Assembly: GCA_035525055.1 (NCBI GenBank)
Contig: DATLEZ010000174.1
Location: forward strand, 1 to 8,934
DNA from: DATEEG01 sp035525055
GTDB lineage: Bacteria; Actinomycetota; Acidimicrobiia; Spongiisociales; ZC4RG35
Length of the DNA stretch: 8,934 nt
Direction: 5' to 3'
The position numbers and the translations under genes were made by a program. Below, piece by piece: positions 1 to 6,027 of this stretch (its first letter is position 1; each line of letters starts with the position of its first letter). The notes under the pieces were generated by a model. It saw only the letters and a program-made list of their open reading frames with translations. It was not told where the DNA came from and did not search any database.

Positions 1-1
1 G

Positions 2-355
2 ACCGAAGCGGAATTCACGGAGTGGGTGGCAGCCCAGCAAGTTCCGGCGGTGACGCCCGCCGAAGGGACCCCGGCCGCGGCCGGGCTGGGCGTATTCCTC
101 AATCGAGGATGCACCCAGTGTCACAACATCGACGCCATCAACGAGATCGAGCAGGGCGCATTCAACGGGCCCGACCTCACCCACTTCATGGACCGGGGAG
201 TTATCGCCGGCGCCTACAAGGAGTACTCGGTCGACAACCTCAAGATCTGGCTGGCCAACCCTCCCACGGAGAAGCCGGGCAGCTTCATGCCCAACCTCGG
301 TTTGACTCAACAGGAGATCGACGACTTGGCTGCATTCTTGGAGACCCTGACGTGA
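2..355 (+). CDS. coxB: Cytochrome c oxidase subunit II (caa3 type), C-terminal cytochrome c domain, partial
   Basis: The reading frame is open from the first complete codon at the window edge, so this is the last 117 residues of a longer protein; the membrane hairpin and CuA domain lie outside. What is visible is a class I cytochrome c domain. It has a CTQCH haem-attachment motif (in-window residues 37-41, bases 110-124) and a downstream SFMPNLG segment whose Met96 is the expected sixth haem ligand, followed by a closing helix (TQQEIDDLAAFL). The opening residues (EFTEWVAAQQ) match the end of a CuA domain, and an Ala/Pro-rich linker follows. In this family the fused haem c takes electrons from a cytochrome c or the bc complex and passes them to CuA on the outer face of the membrane. 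The stop overlaps the coxA start as GTGA. The GTG at 26 is an internal valine codon, not a start. Very likely correct. Confidence 0.93.
   Translation, partial: TEAEFTEWVAAQQVPAVTPAEGTPAAAGLGVFLNRGCTQCHNIDAINEIEQGAFNGPDLTHFMDRGVIAGAYKEYSVDNLKIWLANPPTEKPGSFMPNLGLTQQEIDDLAAFLETLT
340..343 (+). promoter_or_regulatory. Ribosome binding site of coxA
   Basis: GGAG lies 8 bases upstream of the GTG at 352. It supports starting coxA there rather than at upstream in-frame codons, which would run through the coxB cytochrome c domain. Confidence 0.6.
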
Positions 356-2337
356 CCGCCATCGCTGACCGCCCGACCACGATCTTCCGCCGGCCCACCG
401 CCGAAACCGGATTCTGGTCTTGGGTCACATCCGTCGATCACAAGAAGATCGGGATCATGTACGGCTACACGGCGTTCATCTTCTTCATCGTCGGAGGCCT
501 GGAAGCGCTGCTGCTCCGCATCCACCTCGCTTCGGCCGAGAGCAACTTCCTTTCTGCCGCCGACTACAACGGCCTGTTCACTACACACGCCGTCACCATG
601 ATCTTCCTGGTGGTGATGCCGATGTCGGCAGCGTTCATGAACTATCTGATCCCGCTCATGATCGGGGCCCGTGACGTTGCCTTTCCCCGGCTCAACGCTT
701 TGTCGTTCTGGATCTTCCTCTTCGGTGGGATCTTCCTCTATTCGGGCCTCCTCTTCTCGGGAATCGCTCCTCCAACTGGAGTTGTCGACGGGATACCTGG
801 CAATCTCGACCCATCCGACGCTCGCAGCTTTGGGGCTTTGCCCGACGGTGGATGGTTCATGTATCAGCCCAATGCCGGAGCCGACTTCTCCCCCAGCACA
901 GCTCTCGACTTTGCCGTCATCGGGATCCAGATCCTCGGCATCGCCTCGTTGATCTCGTCGGTCAACTTCATCGTCACCTTCTTCAACCTCCGAGCGAAGG
1001 GCATGCGCCTGCTGCGGGTGCCCGTCTTCATCTGGATGACGCTGGTCGTGGCGTTCCTGCTGTTGTTCTCCCTTCCAATCATCGCCATTGCTCTGTTCAT
1101 GGTGATGTTCGACCGACAATTCGGGACCCTGTTTTTTGACGCCACTGCGGGCGGAGATCCGATCCTCTGGCAACACCTCTTCTGGCTCTTCGGCCATCCC
1201 GAGGTCTACATCCTCATCCTGCCGGCCATGGGCATCGTCTCGGAAATCCTCCCGGTGTTCAGTCGCAAGCCCCTTTTTGGTTACGCGGCGATCGTCTTCG
1301 CCGGCGCCGCCATCGGATTCCTCGGCTTCGGAGTATGGGCCCACCACATGTTCTCGTCGGGCATCACCACCGTGGCTCAGGCCGGCTTCGGTCTGACGAC
1401 GATGACCATCGCCATCCCAACAGGAGTCAAGATCTTCAACTGGCTTGGGACGATGTGGTTAGGACGAATAAAACTCACAACGCCGATGCTGTTCGCGATT
1501 GGCTTCATCGCGATGTTCACCATCGGCGGCCTTTCCGGCGTCACCCACTCGGTAGTCCCCTCCGACTGGCAGCAGACCGACACCTACTACATCGTCGCCC
1601 ACTTCCACTACGTCTTGTTCGGTGGTTCCATCCTGGGGATCTTCGGTGGCCTCTATTACTGGTTCCCGAAGCTCACCGGGCGAATGATGAACGACCGGAT
1701 CGGCAAGGTCCACTTCTGGCTCTGGTTCATCGGGTTCAACATGACCTTCGCCCCGATGCACTGGCTGGGACTGCAGGGCATGATCCGGCGGACCTGGCGC
1801 TACGACCCCAGTCTGGAGTTCTGGAACCAGATCGTCTCGGTCGGCGCCTTCGTCATCGCCATCGGCCTCCTCGTGTTCATCTATAACTTCTGGACTTCAA
1901 AGCGCCGAGGCGAGATCGCCGGAATGGACCCGTGGGACGCCCGGACCCTCGAATGGGCCATTCCCAACCCGACCCCGGCCCACAACTTCTCCGTGGTGCC
2001 GACGGTCCACACTCTCGATGATTTCTGGCACCAGAAGTACGACGAGGATGACGAAGGCCGTCCGGTCCGCAAACCGGGGGCCGACGACCACGTGGCCTAC
2101 CTTGGTGAGATCGGCATCCACCCGCCAATCCCGGTCCACCTGCCCAACCCTTCCTACTTCCCGGTCGTGATGGCGGCTGGACTGCCTCTGATCGGCTACG
2201 GGATCATCTTCCACACTTCAGCGCTGGGCAAAGCGCTGATAGTCCTGGGTGTGCTGATCTCACTGGTCGCCCTGATCGGGTGGGCCGCCGAACCTCTCGA
2301 GGAACCGCATTCGCCGTCGGCAGGAGCCCACGAGTGA
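352..2337 (+). CDS. coxA: Cytochrome c oxidase subunit I (A1-type haem-copper oxidase)
   Basis: This is the catalytic subunit that reduces O2 to water and pumps protons. From GTG 352 it has 661 residues. Expected ligands are present: His79 (FTTHAVT) and His419 for low-spin haem a, His417 (AHFHY) for haem a3, and His282 plus His331-His332 for CuB. Tyr286 follows in GHPEVY, the cross-linked His-Tyr position. Proton-path residues are Asp108 and Asn115 (GARDVAFPRLN) for the D channel, Glu284 at its end, and Thr357/Lys360 (IPTGVK) for the K channel. GHPEV makes it A1 type. After the usual 12 helices there is a polar stretch (about 515-600) and two more predicted spans (about 601-620 and 627-645), as in the 14-span Bacillus CtaD. 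The start overlaps the coxB stop and the end overlaps the coxC start. An open frame extends upstream to base 22, but residues before 352 read through coxB in another frame and look non-native. Function is near certain. Confidence 0.97.
   Translation: MTAIADRPTTIFRRPTAETGFWSWVTSVDHKKIGIMYGYTAFIFFIVGGLEALLLRIHLASAESNFLSAADYNGLFTTHAVTMIFLVVMPMSAAFMNYLIPLMIGARDVAFPRLNALSFWIFLFGGIFLYSGLLFSGIAPPTGVVDGIPGNLDPSDARSFGALPDGGWFMYQPNAGADFSPSTALDFAVIGIQILGIASLISSVNFIVTFFNLRAKGMRLLRVPVFIWMTLVVAFLLLFSLPIIAIALFMVMFDRQFGTLFFDATAGGDPILWQHLFWLFGHPEVYILILPAMGIVSEILPVFSRKPLFGYAAIVFAGAAIGFLGFGVWAHHMFSSGITTVAQAGFGLTTMTIAIPTGVKIFNWLGTMWLGRIKLTTPMLFAIGFIAMFTIGGLSGVTHSVVPSDWQQTDTYYIVAHFHYVLFGGSILGIFGGLYYWFPKLTGRMMNDRIGKVHFWLWFIGFNMTFAPMHWLGLQGMIRRTWRYDPSLEFWNQIVSVGAFVIAIGLLVFIYNFWTSKRRGEIAGMDPWDARTLEWAIPNPTPAHNFSVVPTVHTLDDFWHQKYDEDDEGRPVRKPGADDHVAYLGEIGIHPPIPVHLPNPSYFPVVMAAGLPLIGYGIIFHTSALGKALIVLGVLISLVALIGWAAEPLEEPHSPSAGAHE
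2322..2326 (+). promoter_or_regulatory. Ribosome binding site of coxC
   Basis: AGGAG stands 7 bases before the GTG at 2334. It decides the coxC start: the longer open frame back to 2280 has no such site and would overlap coxA by 58 bases. Confidence 0.65.
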
Positions 2338-2999
2338 CCACCGCTGCCCACGATGAGGCCAGCGCTGACGGTGATGACGGGCACGCGGTCGAGGTTGCGC
2401 ATCATCCCGAGCACGAGTCGACCGGTGTCGAGAACCGCAAGCTGGCGATGTGGGCGTTTCTCAGCTCCGAGTTCTTGTTCTTCGGCGCCCTCATCACCAA
2501 CTATCTCCTCTATTCGTCGAGGGACTTCGCCCAGGGGCCGACCCCCGCCCAGATCTACGACATCCCCTTCACCTCGGTCAGCTCCTTCGTCCTGCTCATG
2601 AGCTCCTTGACCATGGTGCTGGCCCACAATGCGGTTAGCCGCGGTGACCAGGGCGCCACCCGAACCTGGCTTCTTGCCACGGCCATGCTCGGATCCGTTT
2701 TCCTGGCAGGCCAGGTGTTCGAGTTCACCGAGTTCATCACGCTCGAAGGCATGACCCTTCGCACCAACCCGGCGGCCTCGGCCTTCTACGTCCTAACCGG
2801 ATTCCACGGCACCCACGTCGCCATCGGCGTGATCATGCTCCTGGCCCTCTTCGGTTTGTCCAAGCGTCTCGGAGGGCTATCCGACAAACAGTTCCTCAAC
2901 CTGGAATTGGTCGGTCTCTACTGGCACTTCGTGGACATCATCTGGATCGTGATCTTCACAGTCGTCTATCTGCTCACCGCCGTTCCCGGAGCCGGGTGA
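2334..2999 (+). CDS. coxC: Cytochrome c oxidase subunit III
   Basis: This 221-residue integral membrane subunit packs against CoxA and stabilises the active site and proton uptake. Five spans are visible at roughly 37-60, 80-100, 110-130, 146-173 and 190-214, the short form that lacks the first two helices of the mitochondrial protein, like Bacillus CtaE. Family signatures are SSEFLFFG (44-51), GFHGTHV (156-162) and LYWHFVDIIW (195-204). The first 35 residues are a cytoplasmic tail rich in His, Asp and Glu, with histidines at 6, 17, 23, 24 and 27; this is longer than usual and its role is unknown. The GTG start overlaps the coxA stop (GTGA), pointing to translational coupling. The gene ends one base before the coxD ATG. 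Confidence 0.96.
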   Translation: MTTAAHDEASADGDDGHAVEVAHHPEHESTGVENRKLAMWAFLSSEFLFFGALITNYLLYSSRDFAQGPTPAQIYDIPFTSVSSFVLLMSSLTMVLAHNAVSRGDQGATRTWLLATAMLGSVFLAGQVFEFTEFITLEGMTLRTNPAASAFYVLTGFHGTHVAIGVIMLLALFGLSKRLGGLSDKQFLNLELVGLYWHFVDIIWIVIFTVVYLLTAVPGAG

Positions 3000-3000
3000 C

Positions 3001-3312
3001 ATGACCCAGGAGCATCACGTCGCTCATCCGAGCCCGGTTCAATACATCAAGATTGCCATAGGCCTGGCGGTCCTCACCGCCATCGAAGTGGCCCTGTTCT
3101 ACATCAACGAGTCGCTCCAGCTCGGATGGATCAACACCGCCGCTCTGCTGATCCTTGCATTCCTCAAGTTCGTCATCGTCATCGGCTGGTACATGCATCT
3201 GCGCTTTGAGAAGACCGTGGTCAGCCGCTTCTTCGCTTTCGGCTTCGTACTGGCGTTCACGCTGTATGCCGTGGTCCTCATCGGGTTCGGGGTCCTGGCA
3301 GCGAGAGCGTGA
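3001..3312 (+). CDS. coxD: Cytochrome c oxidase subunit IV (prokaryotic type)
   Basis: A small accessory membrane subunit of 103 residues with three predicted spans (about 15-35, 43-65 and 75-99), matching the size and layout of the prokaryotic COX4 family (Bacillus CtaF, about 110 residues). The family hallmark is the second helix running into KFVIVIGWYMHLRFE (56-70). The ATG lies one base after the coxC stop, with GGAG at 2988-2991 inside the end of coxC as its probable ribosome site. In the family this subunit stabilises the oxidase and holds no cofactor. The call rests on the motif, the three-helix layout and the position in the operon. Confidence 0.93.
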   Translation: MTQEHHVAHPSPVQYIKIAIGLAVLTAIEVALFYINESLQLGWINTAALLILAFLKFVIVIGWYMHLRFEKTVVSRFFAFGFVLAFTLYAVVLIGFGVLAARA

Positions 3313-3317
3313 AGTAG

Positions 3318-4127
3318 ATGCTGCCGGCCTGGCACGTTCACGTCGACGTCTGGCTGGTAATCGGCGCCATCGGCTTCGCCTATTGGTACCTCAACGCCCG
3401 GGTGCGATCCCGCCTCCGCCCGCTGGCTCCACCGCCTAGCCCTGGCGAGAAGGCGGCCTTCTACACCGGGCTCGTGCTCCTGTTGGTGGTGTCGAACTGG
3501 CCGCTTCACGACCTCGCCGAGTCCTCTTTGTATTGGGTCCACATGACCAACCACCTGGTCATGACCCTGGTTGCTCCACCATTGATGCTGCTGGGCCTAA
3601 CCCGCCAAATGTCCGATCACATCTTCGGGCACCGTTTGGTGCTTCCCTGGCTCAAGTACCTGGCTCGACCCGGTGCGGCCTTCGCCATCTTCAACCTCGG
3701 CATGATTGCCAGCCATTGGCCTGAAGCGGTGGCCCTGTCGCTGCGCAACGAGCTGGCCCACTTCCTGATCCACTCTTTCCTATTCCTGTCCGGCATCTTG
3801 ATGTGGATCCCCGTGATCTCACGGTCGACTCTCGTGCCGCAACTGCGGCCGCCCTCGCGGATGGTCTACCTCTTGTTGAATTCGATCCTCCCGACCATCC
3901 CGGCCAGTTTTCTCACTTTCAGCCACGTTCCGATCTACCCCGCCTACGGCGATTCAGCACTGGCCTTCGGGCTATCGGCAGTGGAGGACCAAACCATCGC
4001 CGGGCTCATCATGAAGCTCGGGGGCACGCTGCTGCTTTGGGCAGTGATATCCATAACGTGGTTCAAGTGGGCCAACGACGAGAAGCGGTGGGACCAGATC
4101 GAACAGGACCTGCGCACTCCCGTATGA
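3318..4127 (+). CDS. ctaG: CtaG-type cytochrome c oxidase assembly factor
   Basis: A 269-residue polytopic membrane protein with about seven spans (near 10-25, 47-62, 73-93, 118-135, 147-168, 182-201 and 228-250). It matches the caa3-type CtaG family, which is distinct from the soluble-domain Cox11/CtaG of proteobacteria. Recognisable pieces are the SNWPLHDLAE segment (59-68), HMTNHLVMTLVAPPLMLLG (75-93), AHFLIHS (147-153), HVPIYPAYG (203-211) and the near-terminal DQTIAGLIMK (224-233). Histidines inside or at the ends of helices (64, 75, 79, 133, 148, 152, 203) are plausible copper-handling residues; that is inference. In Bacillus CtaG is needed for active caa3 oxidase. The gene starts 5 bases after coxD, with only a weak ribosome site, and its TGA overlaps the next ATG. 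Confidence 0.92.
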   Translation: MLPAWHVHVDVWLVIGAIGFAYWYLNARVRSRLRPLAPPPSPGEKAAFYTGLVLLLVVSNWPLHDLAESSLYWVHMTNHLVMTLVAPPLMLLGLTRQMSDHIFGHRLVLPWLKYLARPGAAFAIFNLGMIASHWPEAVALSLRNELAHFLIHSFLFLSGILMWIPVISRSTLVPQLRPPSRMVYLLLNSILPTIPASFLTFSHVPIYPAYGDSALAFGLSAVEDQTIAGLIMKLGGTLLLWAVISITWFKWANDEKRWDQIEQDLRTPV

Positions 4128-4459
4128 GCGGTGGCCGGCAACTCAGGATCGCCCCCCAACTCAGGATGGGTCAGCAACTCAGGATCAGTCTGCTGGGACT
4201 GCTGCTGGCAACGGCCTGCGCCCAGACATCGGGCACCGTCATCGGCAGCGTCATCAACGTCGACGGGGATCTCAGCGAAGTACGGTCGTTCACCGTCCTG
4301 GTACAAGGCGACGAAATGGTCTTCGTGCCGACCGACGAAGGCGTCTACGCCTATCCACTTCCCCACCTGCGCGACCACCTCAGGGACGGAACCCCTGTCA
4401 AGGTCGGATGGGAGCGCCGCGGCAACCAGTTGGTGGCAATGACCCTCGAGGACGGTTAG
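4124..4459 (+). CDS. Small probable lipoprotein, function unknown, last gene of the oxidase operon
   Basis: A 111-residue exported protein that I cannot assign to a named family. The start is the ATG in ATGA overlapping the ctaG stop. The N-terminus is basic, followed by a short hydrophobic core (ISLLGLLLATAC, 21-32). Cys32 sits in a lipobox-like but imperfect context (Ala at -3, Thr at -2, Ala at -1). A second in-frame ATG at 4166 would give a compact 17-residue lipoprotein signal peptide (MGQQLRIS...) and may be the true start. The mature part of about 80 residues is rich in predicted beta strands (GTVIGSVINVDG, RSFTVLVQGDEMVFVP, TPVKVGWERRGNQLVAMTLEDG), with a PLPHLRDHLRDG segment (78-89); a small OB-like barrel is possible. 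Its position after ctaG suggests an extracytoplasmic role in oxidase assembly or copper supply, by context only. The N-terminal codons coincide with an 18-bp tandem repeat. Confidence 0.8.
   Translation: MSGGRQLRIAPQLRMGQQLRISLLGLLLATACAQTSGTVIGSVINVDGDLSEVRSFTVLVQGDEMVFVPTDEGVYAYPLPHLRDHLRDGTPVKVGWERRGNQLVAMTLEDG
4139..4192 (+). repeat. Three tandem 18-bp units with an 11-bp conserved core
   Basis: The core CAACTCAGGAT occurs exactly at 4139-4149, 4157-4167 and 4175-4185, a perfect 18-base period, while the 7 bases between cores differ. In frame it encodes QLRI-AP, QLRM-GQ and QLRI-SL at the N-terminus of the lipoprotein, so each unit adds six residues without shifting the frame. The second core contains the alternative ATG at 4166. 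Confidence 0.9.
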
Positions 4460-4471
4460 GCCTCGAGGACG
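4444..4471. repeat. 11-bp direct repeat forming a possible hairpin around the lipoprotein stop codon
   Basis: CCTCGAGGACG occurs at 4444-4454 and again at 4461-4471, flanking the TAG stop at 4457-4459. Each copy contains the self-complementary octamer CCTCGAGG, so the two copies can also pair with each other as an 8-bp stem with a 9-base loop. No T-run follows, so it is not a textbook terminator. Confidence 0.7.
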
Positions 4472-4488
4472 CCAACAACCGCGAACCT

Positions 4489-4525
4489 AATGCTATATCC
4501 GGCGCTTTCCGCCGGATATTGCATT
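4489..4525. terminator. Long near-perfect palindrome between convergent operons, possible bidirectional terminator
   Basis: AATGCTATATCCGGCG (4489-4504) pairs with CGCCGGATATTGCATT (4510-4525) across a CTTTC loop. Fifteen of 16 positions match, the exception being a T/T opposition. It lies between the + strand oxidase operon (last stop 4459) and the - strand pspC-like gene (stop at 4540), where a shared terminator is expected. Neither side has a clear T-run, so it could instead be a mobile palindromic repeat or a protein-binding site. The structure is certain; the terminator function is inferred. Confidence 0.55.
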
Positions 4526-4539
4526 CAGATTCGAAAGAG

Positions 4540-4737
4540 TCAATCGCCTTCGGGGACGACGATCCACAGGGCGATGTAGATCAGAAACTGCGGTCCGGGA
4601 AGAAGGCAGGACAGGACGAACAACAACCTCATCGTGCCGGGCTTCATCCCGAACCGACGCGCCAATCCGGCACAAACGCCGGCGATCATTCGGTCGCTCC
4701 GGGGGCGGACCAGCGGCGCCGGCGCCCCAGAAGTCAC
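4540..4737 (-). CDS. PspC-domain small membrane protein
   Basis: This 65-residue protein consists almost entirely of a PspC domain. After a short tail (MTSGAPAPLVRP) comes RSDRMIAGVCAGLARRFGMKP (14-34), the amphipathic signature of the family, then a hydrophobic region with a Pro-Gly break (MRLLFVLSCLLPGPQFLIYIALWIVVPEGD). PspC proteins act in phage-shock and envelope-stress responses in enterobacteria; in actinobacteria short PspC-only proteins are common and mostly uncharacterised, so no stress role is proven here. The GTG start overlaps the TGA of the upstream membrane-protein gene (ATGTGA on the - strand), indicating translational coupling. It is the last gene of its operon, facing the oxidase operon. 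Domain call is firm, function is not. Confidence 0.9.
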   Translation of the reverse strand: MTSGAPAPLVRPRSDRMIAGVCAGLARRFGMKPGTMRLLFVLSCLLPGPQFLIYIALWIVVPEGD

Positions 4738-5927
4738 ATCCGCCCCAGGACTAGAGCCGAGGCTGATTCTGCTGGAGGTGCCTCCTCCTCGTGGTCGCCT
4801 TCGCTTCTAGCCAGGAAGACGGCGACGATGATCAGGATCACAACGCCGATGCCCCCCAGGGCAACCACAAACTCGCCCCTTCGAATCTTCATGCCCGGCA
4901 TCGAGGCAGAGACACCGGCTATCCCAAGAATGCTCGCCGACACGATGACGGCAAGGACGGCGGCGCCTCCTGATGCCATGTGGTTCGACTCGATCAAGAC
5001 GTAGGCGAACGGCACCACGAGTACGAACAGCGCGATGACGCCGGCCAACGGGACGCCGATGGCCGAGCCCAGCCGAGCCCGAACGGCCTCGACCTCGTGC
5101 GACTCGCTCTCGAACAGACTCGCAGGCACGCCGACAACTTGAACCAGTGCGGCGGTTATCCAACCCAGGGCGGCGCCGCCCAGGAGGACGACAATCAAGG
5201 CGGAGAGAACCGGCAACGTGATGAGACCCTCGGTCCCCTCGACGGGCACACCGAAGGCCGAAGTCAGCACCGATCCGGCCGCCAAGCCGAGAACCAGACC
5301 AGTCCCGGCCCCTATCAATCGGGTCACCCCGTGACGACCGGCCAGGGCCGCGCCGGGGCGGAGCCATCCGGTCAAGGTCCGCGACAGAGTGGCCACGATC
5401 AGACCGAACAAGACGGACAGGAGTGCGGTGGCCAGCACGAATCGCGAGCCCGTGACAAGAACCGATGGACTGAAATCGCCCTCGGCGCCGTCGAGAGACG
5501 CTGCTGTAAGGAGCCAGGTCGAGGCCACTAGCGCGCCGATCAAACCCAGCAGCGAACCCGCCCATGCTCCGATTCTTCCGGCGGTTTTGACCCTCTGACC
5601 CAGGGCCACGGGTTCGGGGACCTCGACTTCTTCGACCACGAGAGGTTCGGCGATTGCGACTGCAGAAACTGGACTGGCTTCGACGGCCTGTGCCGGCGCC
5701 GGTTGCGCTGATGGGGGCTGCGGCGTTTCAGCCATCGCCGGCTCGGCCGCTGGAGTCGGGGCGGCAACCGCAGGGGCCGCGGCCGCGACGGACCCACCAC
5801 CGGCCCAGGCAGCAAGCACTTCGTCCGTGGACAGGCCACCGGCCCGGGCCCTTGCCTCAGCCGACCTCTTGACTATCGCTTCAGGCGCATTCAAGGCTGC
5901 CGCCGCCTGGGCGAGAAGTTCGCTCAT
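4734..5927 (-). CDS. Seven-span membrane protein of unknown function with a small N-terminal helical domain
   Basis: I do not recognise a named family. The 397-residue product has three parts. Residues 1-43 (starting MSELLAQAAAALNAPEAIVKR, ending DEVLAAWAGG) look like a compact soluble two- or three-helix domain, perhaps for protein binding. Residues 44-108 are an Ala/Pro/Glu-rich, probably disordered linker. Residues 119-373 hold seven predicted spans (about 119-141, 160-181, 203-224, 235-262, 287-311, 319-341 and 352-373), rich in Gly, Ala, Val and Leu with few buried charges. An acidic tail (GDHEEEAPPAES) closes the protein. No transporter, enzyme or channel motif is evident. The ATG at 5927 lacks a good ribosome site (CTCCTGCCCCG precedes it), so a leaderless or weakly initiated message is possible. 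Its TGA overlaps the GTG of the PspC gene, suggesting the two proteins work together at the membrane, perhaps in envelope homeostasis (inference). Confidence 0.85.
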   Translation of the reverse strand: MSELLAQAAAALNAPEAIVKRSAEARARAGGLSTDEVLAAWAGGGSVAAAAPAVAAPTPAAEPAMAETPQPPSAQPAPAQAVEASPVSAVAIAEPLVVEEVEVPEPVALGQRVKTAGRIGAWAGSLLGLIGALVASTWLLTAASLDGAEGDFSPSVLVTGSRFVLATALLSVLFGLIVATLSRTLTGWLRPGAALAGRHGVTRLIGAGTGLVLGLAAGSVLTSAFGVPVEGTEGLITLPVLSALIVVLLGGAALGWITAALVQVVGVPASLFESESHEVEAVRARLGSAIGVPLAGVIALFVLVVPFAYVLIESNHMASGGAAVLAVIVSASILGIAGVSASMPGMKIRRGEFVVALGGIGVVILIIVAVFLARSEGDHEEEAPPAESASALVLGRM

Positions 5928-5936
5928 CGGGGCAGG

Positions 5937-5942
5937 AGCTTA
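5937..5942 (-). promoter_or_regulatory. Possible -10 element for the membrane-protein/PspC operon
   Basis: On the - strand TAAGCT (TANNNT pattern) ends 9 bases before the ATG at 5927, which would place transcription start at or just before the start codon. This would fit the lack of a ribosome site. No convincing -35 element is seen, so this is weak. Confidence 0.22.
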
Positions 5943-5996
5943 ATGGACCGCGCCCGGCCGGATGCCTTAGGGGTTGCCGGAGCACTATCAGACCGA

Positions 5997-6024
5997 AGAC
6001 GCCCGACGCCAGACGCCAGACGCC
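5997..6024. repeat. Four tandem heptamers (AGACGCC) in the intergenic region
   Basis: AGACGCC at 5997-6003, 6011-6017 and 6018-6024, with a one-base variant CGACGCC at 6004-6010, forms an uninterrupted 28-bp array. It lies 3 bases beyond the stop of the small membrane protein and about 70 bases upstream of the seven-span protein's start. On the coding (-) strand the units read GGCGTCT. Copy number could vary by slippage, or the units could be binding sites. The rest of the 100-bp gap shows no clear terminator. Confidence 0.85.
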
Positions 6025-6027
6025 AAA

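Noticed and set aside
22..351. Upstream extension of the coxA frame back to base 22
   Set aside because: It would encode 110 Arg/Gly-rich residues out of frame over the coxB cytochrome c domain; GTG 352 has a ribosome site and the expected N-terminus.
307..1347. Long 346-codon open frame on the - strand opposite coxA
   Set aside because: Its product is a low-complexity string of Glu, Asp, Arg and His typical of the antisense of a GC-rich membrane protein gene; coxA on the + strand is certain.
1335..1886. 183-codon + frame within coxA
   Set aside because: It is a shifted frame of coxA with an Arg/His/Pro-rich product and no domain.
4408..5531. Two + strand frames (4408-5004 and 4980-5531) opposite the PspC and seven-span genes
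   Set aside because: Their products are polar and without any fold-like pattern, while the - strand frames give a clear PspC domain and well-formed membrane helices.
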